A stretch of DNA of 8,073 bases from JBDKGV01 sp039798005 (GTDB lineage Bacteria > Fibrobacterota > Fibrobacteria > UBA5070), in the NCBI GenBank assembly GCA_039798005.1, contig JBDKGV010000158.1:1-8073 (forward strand), in the 5' to 3' direction. Under the pieces are notes generated by a model. It was not told where the DNA came from. It did no database searches and was given only the letters and a program-made list of their open reading frames with translations. The position numbers and the translations under genes are program-made. This document shows, one piece after another, positions 1 through 6,301 of the stretch; the stretch's first letter is position 1; every line of letters begins with the position of its first letter.

Positions 1-435
1 TCCTTCCCCAACATCATGGGATGCCTGATCGACGAGGCCCTTTCCGACGGCGGGAGCGCCTGGAAGCGCGCCAACGAGCTCTTCGAGCAGTTGGTGGAGG
101 ATTTCGGGTCGACCCTGCGGTTCGTCTATCACCATCAGGACGAGAGCATCACCTTCAACGGCAACCATATCCTGCGCAACACCCCGGCCAAGATCCTGCA
201 GAAGGTCCTGATGGCCTACGCGGTGACCGGTCGCGAGGAGTTCGAGCACAAGGAATTCCGGCGTGATCCCGACTTGGGCTTGGACCCCAACGCGCCGAAC
301 CTGGAAAGCCGCCTCAAGCTCCTGATCGACAGGCTGGACAATCGCTGCCCTGCCCTGCGCATCGAGAAAGCCGGGCGCGGACGCTTCCGTTTGGTGGTCC
401 GCGGCAATGTGGACTTCCGCGAGCAGGATTTTTAG
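1..435 (+). CDS. Unrecognised protein, 3' part only; possible winged-helix-like C-terminus
   Basis: The reading frame is open to the left window edge (bases 1-15 read SFPNI) and stops at TAG 433-435. The ATG at 16 may therefore be internal, and the gene is probably truncated by the window. About 144 residues are visible. The final ~90 residues alternate helical stretches (around AKILQKVLMAYAV and SRLKLLIDRLD) with a basic, glycine-containing end (KAGRGRFRLVVRG). This resembles the recognition helix and wing of winged-helix DNA-binding domains, so the protein may be a regulator whose sensor part lies upstream of the window. That is a shape-based inference; I do not recognise the family. Codon use and GC match the neighbours. 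A palindrome and T-run follow the stop by only 4 bases and could end its transcript. Confidence 0.6.
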   Translation, partial: SFPNIMGCLIDEALSDGGSAWKRANELFEQLVEDFGSTLRFVYHHQDESITFNGNHILRNTPAKILQKVLMAYAVTGREEFEHKEFRRDPDLGLDPNAPNLESRLKLLIDRLDNRCPALRIEKAGRGRFRLVVRGNVDFREQDF

Positions 436-439
436 CGCG

Positions 440-461
440 ATGTGACTTCCGTCACATTTTT
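440..461 (+). promoter_or_regulatory. CRP-type palindrome, or small intrinsic terminator
   Basis: ATGTGAC (440-446) and GTCACAT (451-457) form a perfect 7-bp inverted repeat with a 4-base loop, followed by T to position 461. Read as DNA, it contains TGTGA-N6-TCACA (441-456), identical to the half-sites and spacing of the classical CRP consensus. Read as RNA, it is a short hairpin with a five-base U run, 4 bases after the upstream stop codon. Either role is possible. The site centre lies about 80 bases before the proposed rhodanese start, compatible with activation of that gene. I see no convincing -10 element downstream, although TTGTCA at 460-465 resembles a -35. The hairpin is short for a terminator. 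Confidence 0.5.
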
Positions 462-528
462 GTCAGAACCGCATTGGGAAGTCGCAAACGGGCCGTGGCC
501 CCCACCGGATGGCTCTATCTTCCCAGAC

Positions 529-1005
529 ATGATTCGCCTATGGATGATGCTCCTGCTCGCACTGGGCTCCGCCGCTCAGGCCTACGAAGACGTCACCTCC
601 GACTCGCTCTGGAGCTGGATGGCTTGGCCCAATGCCCCGGTGGTGGTTGATGTTCGCGAACTTTCCGAGTGGCAATCGGGACATATCGCCCAAGCCATGC
701 ACTATGCTTGGAATTCCGGCGACCTCAAGGCCCGTTGGCGCGAGCTTTCCCAAGCCAGCGCGATCGTGGTCGTCTGCCAATCCGGATCTCGTGCCGCCGC
801 CGCATCGACTTGGCTGGAAACCCTGAAGGATTCCGGCTTTTCCGCCAAGGTCTATCGGCTCAGTGGCGGCATGAACAGTTGGAACCATGCGGTCACCGGA
901 ATCGCCACGCGCCGAAAAGTGGAAAAGGCGGCATCCCGCCCGAGCAATTGGGACTTGCTTGGTCGATTGCGCCGGGGAACCGGCTTCGGAGCGCGGGTGC
1001 GCTGA
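529..1005 (+). CDS. Secreted/periplasmic rhodanese-domain protein
   Basis: A 158-residue protein with a single rhodanese-like domain, probably a sulfur-transfer or persulfide-handling protein of the cell envelope. The ATG at 529 is chosen because it begins a clear signal peptide: MIR, a hydrophobic core at residues 4-13, and an AQA cleavage motif near residue 18. The frame is open further upstream to a GTG at 442, but that lies in the palindrome and would bury the signal peptide. No good Shine-Dalgarno precedes 529, so the start is uncertain. The domain spans about residues 22-125: VVVDVRE then a W/GHI segment (residues 38-53), the active-site loop CQSGSR with the catalytic Cys83, and SGGMNSW near its end. 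The six-residue CxxGxR loop is the form used by active sulfurtransferases. A basic tail of ~30 residues follows. It converges with the minus-strand gene at 1383 and has a terminator just after its stop. Confidence 0.85.
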   Translation: MIRLWMMLLLALGSAAQAYEDVTSDSLWSWMAWPNAPVVVDVRELSEWQSGHIAQAMHYAWNSGDLKARWRELSQASAIVVVCQSGSRAAAASTWLETLKDSGFSAKVYRLSGGMNSWNHAVTGIATRRKVEKAASRPSNWDLLGRLRRGTGFGARVR

Positions 1006-1021
1006 ATCGAAAGGATGAACG

Positions 1022-1059
1022 AAAAAGACCTGTCCGCTCAATGCTGGCAGGTCTTTTTT
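1022..1059. terminator. Bidirectional intrinsic terminator
   Basis: AAAAAGACCTG (1022-1032) and CAGGTCTTTTT (1048-1058) are perfect 11-bp reverse complements. The stem can be extended by CC/GG past a bulged T. The plus strand ends in six T (1054-1059), and the minus-strand transcript ends in five U from the 5' A run. It lies between two converging genes, 16 bases after the rhodanese stop and 3 bases after the minus-strand stop, so it can end both transcripts. Confidence 0.9.
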
Positions 1060-1062
1060 GTT

Positions 1063-1383
1063 TCACACCAGTTTGCGCCGTTCCCAAGTCAGGATGGGAT
1101 CGCACTTCCCGGGCCACTTGGCGGTGACCGGATCTTGGCATCCGGAAGGACCCAGCTTCGGGCAGGCGAGGCAGACCGCCTGATACCATTCGTCGGAAAT
1201 GCCAAGCGGAGCCTTGCCTGGCGCCGCAGCGCTGGCCTCACCGGCTCGATCCATCTTTCCCAACAAGTCCTTCATCACCGGGACCATGGCCTGCATTTCC
1301 GCAGGTCCGTATTGGGAACCGACCATTTGGGCATAAAGCTTGAGGGCCTCGCTGACGAGGGCTTTCTCTTCTTTGGTGAACAT
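1063..1383 (-). CDS. Small four-cysteine protein of unknown function
   Basis: A 106-residue protein that I cannot assign to a named family. Residues 1-46 look like two amphipathic helices with several Met residues. Residues 47-58 are an Ala/Gly/Pro-rich linker. Residues 60-106 hold four cysteines, C71-x2-C74-x7-C82-x11-C94, followed by DPILTWERRK. This spacing could bind zinc or an iron-sulfur cluster, or form disulfides. There is no signal peptide or membrane segment, so a cytoplasmic metal site is the simpler reading. The start fits the helical N-terminus. A GAGG lies 13 bases upstream of the ATG, rather far for a Shine-Dalgarno. It is a single gene, divergent from mraZ and convergent with the rhodanese, and ends at a shared terminator. 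Codon composition agrees with this strand being coding. Confidence 0.7.
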   Translation of the reverse strand: MFTKEEKALVSEALKLYAQMVGSQYGPAEMQAMVPVMKDLLGKMDRAGEASAAAPGKAPLGISDEWYQAVCLACPKLGPSGCQDPVTAKWPGKCDPILTWERRKLV

Positions 1384-1435
1384 GTAGGGAAAGATACCTC
1401 TTTTTCCCTTCAGACGCCCATCGCAATGAAATCAT

Positions 1436-1464
1436 CATAAGTCATTGAAAACAAAGGACTTATG
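1436..1464. repeat. 8-bp inverted repeat in the divergent intergenic region
   Basis: CATAAGTC (1436-1443) and GACTTATG (1457-1464) are perfect reverse complements separated by 13 bases. The centre-to-centre distance of 21 bases is two helical turns, as expected for a dimeric operator. The left arm overlaps TATGAT on the minus strand (1439-1434), a possible -10 hexamer for the gene starting at 1383. There is no U run, so a terminator is unlikely. Short near-copies of AATGAAAAC also occur at 1444-1452 and 1478-1486. The function is unproven. Confidence 0.35.
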
Positions 1465-1574
1465 CAATCACAGCATCAATGAAAACTGCGATTGCGAGCT
1501 GAAAATGCCGATTTTTCCATCTCTAAATAAAGAGTAATTAATCCTTTTCTGAAACAACTTCGAGGGGGAGTCAG

Positions 1575-1602
1575 TTGGATTTGGGGTTGCAAGGTGTAGA
1601 TT
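1575..1602 (+). promoter_or_regulatory. Weak candidate promoter for the mraZ operon
   Basis: TTGGAT (1575-1580) and TAGATT (1597-1602) are separated by 16 bases and could be -35 and -10 elements. They match the sigma-70 consensus at only 3 and 4 of 6 positions. Transcription would begin near 1608, inside the MraZ box array, matching the layout known for the E. coli mraZ promoter. The AT-rich stretch 1500-1560, with TAAATA and TAATTA, offers alternatives without a well-placed -35. The rest of the gap 1384-1647 shows no gene. Confidence 0.3.
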
Positions 1603-1603
1603 T

Positions 1604-1640
1604 GTGGGTGCCTGTGGGTAGCTGCGGGTGGATGTGGGAG
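1604..1640 (+). promoter_or_regulatory. MraZ operator: four 10-bp-phased TGGGT boxes
   Basis: Boxes TGGGT (1605-1609), TGGGT (1615-1619), CGGGT (1625-1629) and TGGGA (1635-1639) recur with an exact 10-bp period, each preceded by TG or G. MraZ is known to bind direct TGGGN repeats with 5-base spacers upstream of its own gene and repress the dcw operon. This array has that form and place, ending 8 bases before the mraZ start. The array implies autoregulation of the whole operon. The last box overlaps the ribosome site. Confidence 0.85.
1636..1640 (+). promoter_or_regulatory. Ribosome binding site setting the TTG start of mraZ
   Basis: GGGAG lies 7 bases before TTG at 1648 and is the only good Shine-Dalgarno in reach. 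No in-frame ATG or GTG occurs between the upstream stop at 1597-1599 and 1648. The site is embedded in the fourth MraZ box. Confidence 0.7.
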
Positions 1641-1647
1641 ACTCCGT

Positions 1648-2109
1648 TTGTCGTATTTTGGAAAAAGCACCGTCGCCATCGACGCCAAGGGTCGGACCAA
1701 CTTGCCGCGCGAGCTGCGCGGACAGTTGCCCGAGTCCGCGCCGGGCCGGGTCGTGCTGGCTCCTGGCCCCGCCGGAGAGCTCCATGTCTATGACGCGCCC
1801 TCCTTCGATGCCGTGCTGCGCAATCTGCGCAAGGGTGAACGCACTCCGGAGCGCCAGCGCCTCATCGACATCCTCACCGCCAACACATCGACCTGCGTCC
1901 TGGACGAGCAGAACCGCATCACCATTCCCTCGGACCTGCTCAAGTACGCCAAGCTCGGCAATCGCGTGACCTTCTTCGGCGTCGGCGACCGCATCAAGCT
2001 CATGGCTCCCGAAAGCGCAGAACTGCGCACCAGTCTGCCCGATGCCTCCGATGCGCTTGCCCAGGATTTCTTCGCATCGCTTGAAGTGTACGCCGAAGGG
2101 GATGCATGA
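1648..2109 (+). CDS. mraZ: Transcriptional regulator MraZ
   Basis: A 153-residue MraZ, the DNA-binding ring-forming repressor that heads dcw operons; the length is normal for the family. It has two AbrB/SpoVT-type half domains. The first is at about residues 3-60 with DAKGR at 12-16, and the second at about 80-120 with DEQNRITIP at 86-94. The second motif carries Asn where most MraZ proteins have Gly (DxxGR), a small deviation. The start is TTG, set by the GGGAG 7 bases upstream; it gives an N-terminus (SYFGKSTVAIDAKGR) aligned with other MraZ proteins. The gene overlaps the next by ATGA (2106-2109), indicating coupled translation. It probably represses its own operon through the four boxes at 1604-1640. 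Confidence 0.95.
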   Translation: MSYFGKSTVAIDAKGRTNLPRELRGQLPESAPGRVVLAPGPAGELHVYDAPSFDAVLRNLRKGERTPERQRLIDILTANTSTCVLDEQNRITIPSDLLKYAKLGNRVTFFGVGDRIKLMAPESAELRTSLPDASDALAQDFFASLEVYAEGDA

Positions 2110-3311
2110 CCTACCATGTCCCCGTATTGGCCGGCGCCTCGCTGGATCACCTCATCCATCGCCCCGATGGTCTCTATGTCGATTGCACCCTCGGCGGCGG
2201 CGGACATTCCAGCCTGCTGTTGACTCGCTTGGGCCCGTCAGGAAAGGTGGTCGGGCTCGACCGCGACACCCAAGCCATCGCCGAGGCGACCCATCGCCTG
2301 GGCGAGGACGCACGTTTCGAGGCGCGCCACCGCCGTTTCGGTGACGTGGCCCGCGAAACCGATCTCGAAGGGGCCAGCGGGTTTCTCTTCGACCTTGGCG
2401 TCTCCAGCCACCAGTTCGACGAGGCCTCCCGCGGATTCAGCATCCGGGCCAATGTCCCGCTGGACATGCGCATGGACCCCGCCGGGACCCGCACCGTCGC
2501 CGACATCTTCCAGGAGATGAACGACGATGCCTTGGCCCGCGAACTCTCGAAGCTCGGTGAGGTCCCGAAATCCCACATCGTGGGACGCCGCTTGCGGGCC
2601 CTGTTCCTCGAGCGCGGACACCTGCTGACGGAGGATCTCGACACGGCGCTGCTGGCCGCCTTCCCTCGCGGCATGCGCGAACGCACGCGCGAGCTGGCCA
2701 AGCTTTCCATGGCCCTGCGCATGCTGGTCAACGAGGAACTCCCCGAGATCCGTCGGGGCCTTTCCGGGGCGTGGGAAAAGCTTGCCATCGAAGGCCGTCT
2801 GGCCGTCATCACCTACCACTCGGTGGAAGATCGCCTGGTGGTCGAGGTCATGCGTTCCCTCCTTGGCGAAAGTCACGAGGACCAGCGCGACCCGTACGGA
2901 AACCGCCCCTTGCAAAACGGCGTGTGGATCGAGAAGAAGATCGTGCCCGACGAGGAGGAGCTCGCCTCCAATCCCCGTTCCCGATCGGCCCGTTTGCGCG
3001 TCATCAAGAAGACCCGCGGCGCCGCCTTGGGTGGCGTCCTGCTTGCCGTGGTGGTCGTGGCCATCCTCGGGACCATCCTGGTAGGACAGGTCTGGCGCCA
3101 ACACCGATTCTTGCAGCAAGCCCGAAGCCTGGACAGTCTCCAGATCCAAGAGCGCGACCTGCGCGACAGCGTCGAGCTCCTGCAGGCCCGGATCACGGCT
3201 GAGACGTCCCCTGCTCGCGTGGAAGTCCGGGCTCGCGCCTACGGATTCGCCCCACCGAAGGACCAGTGGCGCCTGCCCGACCCGCTTGCATCGAAGCCGG
3301 AGGCCCCGTAA
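2106..3311 (+). CDS. rsmH: RsmH-FtsL fusion: 16S rRNA m4C1402 methyltransferase joined to cell division protein FtsL
   Basis: This 401-residue protein joins two products that are normally separate neighbours. Residues 1-302 are a full RsmH (MraW), which methylates N4 of C1402 in 16S rRNA using SAM. Visible motifs are DCTLGGGGHS (26-35), GLDRD (50-54), FDLGVSSHQFD (95-105), GFSIR, PLDMRMD (118-124), ITYHSVEDR (235-243) and the usual C-terminal NPRSRSARLRV (289-299). KKTR (301-304) follows, then a hydrophobic segment at about 305-329, a helical coiled-coil-like stretch at about 330-366, and RVEVRARAYGFAPP (371-384). The last resembles the FtsL ending with its 'A..LG..PP' motif. Topology fits: RsmH in the cytoplasm, basic residues before the membrane, FtsL coiled coil in the periplasm. 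The FtsL part has no Met, and no stop or Shine-Dalgarno lies at the junction, so separate translation looks unlikely. It begins in an ATGA overlap with mraZ and ends directly against ftsI (TAAATG). Confidence 0.9.
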   Translation: MTYHVPVLAGASLDHLIHRPDGLYVDCTLGGGGHSSLLLTRLGPSGKVVGLDRDTQAIAEATHRLGEDARFEARHRRFGDVARETDLEGASGFLFDLGVSSHQFDEASRGFSIRANVPLDMRMDPAGTRTVADIFQEMNDDALARELSKLGEVPKSHIVGRRLRALFLERGHLLTEDLDTALLAAFPRGMRERTRELAKLSMALRMLVNEELPEIRRGLSGAWEKLAIEGRLAVITYHSVEDRLVVEVMRSLLGESHEDQRDPYGNRPLQNGVWIEKKIVPDEEELASNPRSRSARLRVIKKTRGAALGGVLLAVVVVAILGTILVGQVWRQHRFLQQARSLDSLQIQERDLRDSVELLQARITAETSPARVEVRARAYGFAPPKDQWRLPDPLASKPEAP

Positions 3312-4859
3312 ATGGAAAGCCGCTTCCGCCTGGTCCGCAACCTCGTGCTGGGAATCCTGGCCCTGCTCTGCCTGCGTCTGTTCTGGATCCAAGTGGTGCG
3401 TTCGCCGGAGCTGCGCCAGCGCGTGGCCAGCCAGAGCACCGTGCGCGAACTTCTTCCCGGAGAACGCGGCTCCATCCGGGCTCGCACCGGCGAGATCCTC
3501 TCCGGGCATTTCGGTCAAGCCAAGCGCCAGAATCCGTTCGGCGGATTGGCACGCGACATCCTAGGGAACCTGGGCAAGGACGGACAGGGACTTGCCGGAC
3601 TGGAATACCTCTTCGACAACGAGATGCGCGGCCTGCCCGGCTGGCGCATGGGCCGGCGCGCCGCCAACGGAAAATCCGATCCGGGCTTCGACAACCAGGA
3701 ACGCCTGTCGCTGCGGGGCTTGGACATCCTGACCACCATCGACCCTCTCCTGCAGACCCAGGCCGAGGAGGCGCTTGCCGAAGGCGTGAACAAGACCAAC
3801 GCCCAAGGCGGAACCGCACTGGTCATCGACGTGCGCACCGGCGACATCTTGGCCTTGGCCTCCTTCAATCGCGAAGGAACCCTGCGCTCGGGCATTCCCG
3901 CCGTGCAGGCGCCTTACGAGCCGGGATCCACCTTCAAGCTCATCACCTTGGCCGCAGCGCTCGAGACCAAGAAGGCCAAGCTCGACGACATCTTCGACAT
4001 CTCGGACGGCTACATCCGGGTCGGTCCGCAGGTGATCCGCGACAGCCATCGGCACGACGGTTCGGTGACCTTGAGGGAGGGCCTTGCGATCTCCAGCAAC
4101 GTGTGCTTCGCCAAGACCGCCATGAAGGTCGGGCAGAAGGACATGTACCTGATGGCCCGCTCCTTCGGCTTCGGGACGCCCACGGGCGCGGACCTTCCGG
4201 GCGAGGAGCCGGGCATCCTGCGCACCCCCTCGCAATGGTCCGACCGCTCCCTCCAGACCGTCGCCATGGGACAGGAGATCACCGCGACCGCCCTGCAGAT
4301 GGCCATGGCCTACGGTGTCGTCGCCAATGGCGGCATCCTGATGCGGCCGCGCCTGGTCTCGGCCTTGATGGACGCCCACGGCGACACCGTGCGCACCATC
4401 CTGCCGCGCCCCGTGCGCCAGGTGGTCTCGGCGGAAACCGCGCTCCTGCTCATGGAAGCCCTGCGCGGGGTGGTCGACCACGGCACCGGGATGCTGGCCC
4501 GGGTTCCCGATGTGGACATCGGCGGCAAGACCGGCACCTCGCAAAAAGTCGACGTGGCCAATGGCCGCTACTTTTCCGACCGCTTCGTGGCGTCCTTCAT
4601 CGGGGTCGTGCCCAGCACGCGCCACCCCTTGGTGTGCCTCACCCTTCTGGACCAGCCCGTGAACGGGCATACCGGAGGCGCGGCGGCCGCTCCGATCTTC
4701 GCACGCATCGTCCGCTCGATCCTGCAAAACCCGAACTTGCCGTATGGACGGGAGAGTCTTTCCCGGCCCGAAAACCTTCGCCAGGCACTTCTGCCGGTGG
4801 CACGCGACACGGTAACTCCACCCCCGGTCGTGGCGGACTTTGCGGAGGGACCGGCATGA
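3312..4859 (+). CDS. ftsI: Septal peptidoglycan transpeptidase FtsI (PBP3), short form
   Basis: A 515-residue class B penicillin-binding protein that crosslinks septal peptidoglycan in the periplasm with FtsW and FtsL. It has a short cytoplasmic N-terminus, a membrane helix at about residues 8-29, an RGxI-like motif (GERGSI, 50-55), and the module ARDILGNLG..GLAGLE (80-98). The transpeptidase domain carries the active site STFK (Ser206, Lys209), SSN (261-263) and KTGT (406-409). All catalytic motifs are intact. There is no PASTA domain. It is shorter than typical FtsI (E. coli 588 residues) because only about 25 residues separate the RGxI motif from the ARDILG module, where E. coli has roughly 110. 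Most of the pedestal is therefore missing. The start is ATG with GGAGG 8 bases upstream, abutting the previous stop. The end overlaps murE by ATGA. Identification as FtsI rather than another class B PBP rests mainly on dcw context. Confidence 0.93.
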   Translation: MESRFRLVRNLVLGILALLCLRLFWIQVVRSPELRQRVASQSTVRELLPGERGSIRARTGEILSGHFGQAKRQNPFGGLARDILGNLGKDGQGLAGLEYLFDNEMRGLPGWRMGRRAANGKSDPGFDNQERLSLRGLDILTTIDPLLQTQAEEALAEGVNKTNAQGGTALVIDVRTGDILALASFNREGTLRSGIPAVQAPYEPGSTFKLITLAAALETKKAKLDDIFDISDGYIRVGPQVIRDSHRHDGSVTLREGLAISSNVCFAKTAMKVGQKDMYLMARSFGFGTPTGADLPGEEPGILRTPSQWSDRSLQTVAMGQEITATALQMAMAYGVVANGGILMRPRLVSALMDAHGDTVRTILPRPVRQVVSAETALLLMEALRGVVDHGTGMLARVPDVDIGGKTGTSQKVDVANGRYFSDRFVASFIGVVPSTRHPLVCLTLLDQPVNGHTGGAAAAPIFARIVRSILQNPNLPYGRESLSRPENLRQALLPVARDTVTPPPVVADFAEGPA

Positions 4860-6301
4860 TCCTGTCCACGCTCTTCTCACAAGCCGGCATCCTCGTCTCA
4901 AGCCCCTTGCCGGAGCTTGACATCACCGCGATCGTCACGGACTCGCGACGCACGGTTCCGGGTTGCCTCTTCGTCGCCGTGCGCGGCACCAAGGCCGACG
5001 GGAACTCCTTCGCCCAAACCGCCTTGGATCAAGGCGCCGCCGCCATCCTCACCGACTGCCCGCGTTGCAGCGCCATGCCGGGGCGGATCCTCGTCGACTC
5101 GGTCGCAAGCTCGCTCGGACCGCTGCTGCGCGTCTTCCACGGCGCACCGGACCAAGGCATGAAGGTCTTCGGAGTCACCGGCACCAACGGCAAGACCACG
5201 ACCGCGTTCCTGGTCGAGGCGATGCTGGAGGAGGCGGGCTTCAAACCGGCGCTCCTGTCCACCGTCTCCAACCGCTGGCCCGGATTCCAGTCCGACGCCG
5301 TCATGACGACTCCCGACAGCGTGATCCTTTGGGAGAACCTTGCCAAGGCGTCACAGGCCGGGGCACGGTCGCTCGCCATGGAAGTCTCGTCCCACGCCCT
5401 GCATCAGGAGCGGGTGGCCGGGCTCCTGTTCGACGCCGTGGTCTTCACCAACCTCACTCGCGACCACTTGGACTACCACGGCAGCTACGAGAACTACTTC
5501 GCCGCCAAGAGCCGCCTGTTCACCCGGCATCTCAAGGCCGATGCCTGCCCGGTGGTCAACCTCGACGACGCCCATGGCCGCATCCTCAAGCGCCAGATGA
5601 AACACCGCGTCCTGGGCTTCTCCTTCGACGCCCCGGATGCCGACTACCGGATCCAGGACCTTTCCCTCTCGCTGACCGGACTTTCGTTCCGCCTCGAGGG
5701 GCGCGGGCATTCCCTAGAGCTCAAGAGCCCCCTGCTCGGACGCGTCTTCGCCCAGAACCTGGCCGGAGCCGCCATCGCCGCCTTGGGCATGGGAGTGTCG
5801 CCCGAGGCCATCGTGCGCGCCTGCGCCCGCCTGAGCGTGCCGGGCCGCTGCGAACTCGTCCATGTCGGGGATTTGACGGGAATTGTCGATTATGCCCACA
5901 CTCCCGACGCCTTGGAGCGCCTGCTGGAAGGCCTGCGACCGCTGGTACCGGGGCGGTTGATCTGCGTGTTCGGCTGCGGCGGCGACCGCGACCGGGGCAA
6001 GCGCCCCCTGATGGGCGAGATCGCGGCCCGTCTTTCCGACCTTGCCATCGTCACCAGCGACAATCCCCGCTCGGAGGATCCCGGCGCCATCGTCGACGAG
6101 ATCATCTCCGGCATTTCGATGGGGAACTGCGAGCGTATGGTCGATCGCCTGGAGGCCATCCGCCATGCCTCCCGTGGCCTGCGGCCGGGGGATCTGGTGG
6201 TGATCGCCGGCAAGGGTCACGAGAAGACGCAGACCATCGCGGGCGTCAGTCACGCCTTTGACGATGCGCAGGTCTTGCGCTGCGCCTTGGAGGTCGTTTG
6301 A
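4856..6301 (+). CDS. murE: UDP-MurNAc-L-Ala-D-Glu:meso-diaminopimelate ligase MurE
   Basis: A 481-residue cytoplasmic Mur ligase that adds the third amino acid of the peptidoglycan stem using ATP. The N-terminal UDP-binding domain includes TDSRRT (28-33). The central ATPase domain has the P-loop GTNGKTTT (109-116) and YFAAKSRLF with Lys218, probably the carbamylated lysine. The C-terminal domain has GCGGDRDRGKRPLMG and DNPR (402-405). DNPR is the known specificity motif of meso-diaminopimelate enzymes, as opposed to lysine-adding ones, so this cell wall should be of the diaminopimelate type. The length is normal. The ATG at 4856 is preceded by GGAGG with a 7-base gap and overlaps the ftsI stop as ATGA. 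The same frame is open far upstream through ftsI, but that part is only an out-of-frame shadow. The gene ends in TGATG shared with murF. Confidence 0.97.
   Translation: MILSTLFSQAGILVSSPLPELDITAIVTDSRRTVPGCLFVAVRGTKADGNSFAQTALDQGAAAILTDCPRCSAMPGRILVDSVASSLGPLLRVFHGAPDQGMKVFGVTGTNGKTTTAFLVEAMLEEAGFKPALLSTVSNRWPGFQSDAVMTTPDSVILWENLAKASQAGARSLAMEVSSHALHQERVAGLLFDAVVFTNLTRDHLDYHGSYENYFAAKSRLFTRHLKADACPVVNLDDAHGRILKRQMKHRVLGFSFDAPDADYRIQDLSLSLTGLSFRLEGRGHSLELKSPLLGRVFAQNLAGAAIAALGMGVSPEAIVRACARLSVPGRCELVHVGDLTGIVDYAHTPDALERLLEGLRPLVPGRLICVFGCGGDRDRGKRPLMGEIAARLSDLAIVTSDNPRSEDPGAIVDEIISGISMGNCERMVDRLEAIRHASRGLRPGDLVVIAGKGHEKTQTIAGVSHAFDDAQVLRCALEVV

Noticed and set aside
442..528. Upstream extension of the rhodanese to GTG 442
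   Set aside because: It would start inside the palindrome and place ~29 non-conserved residues before an obvious signal peptide.
1015..1440. 141-codon plus-strand reading frame across the terminator and the small cysteine gene
   Set aside because: It would run through the bidirectional terminator. The minus strand gives a more protein-like product with a cysteine cluster and ends just before the terminator.
3027..3311. Separate ftsL starting at TTG 3027
   Set aside because: There is no Shine-Dalgarno before it and no stop for rsmH, and other genes in this operon have strong ribosome sites. It is kept only as a minor alternative.
2238..3518. 426-codon antisense reading frame over rsmH-ftsL and the start of ftsI
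   Set aside because: It is a GC-driven shadow of recognised genes. The product has no recognisable domain, and it crosses a gene boundary.
3266..4855. Long open stretch upstream of and in frame with murE, giving a 1011-residue reading frame
   Set aside because: It is the +2 frame of ftsI. The Arg/Pro/Gly-rich product has no motifs, and murE has its own ATG with GGAGG at 4844-4848.
3561..4901. 446-codon antisense reading frame over ftsI
   Set aside because: It is a shadow of ftsI, whose catalytic motifs fix the coding strand.
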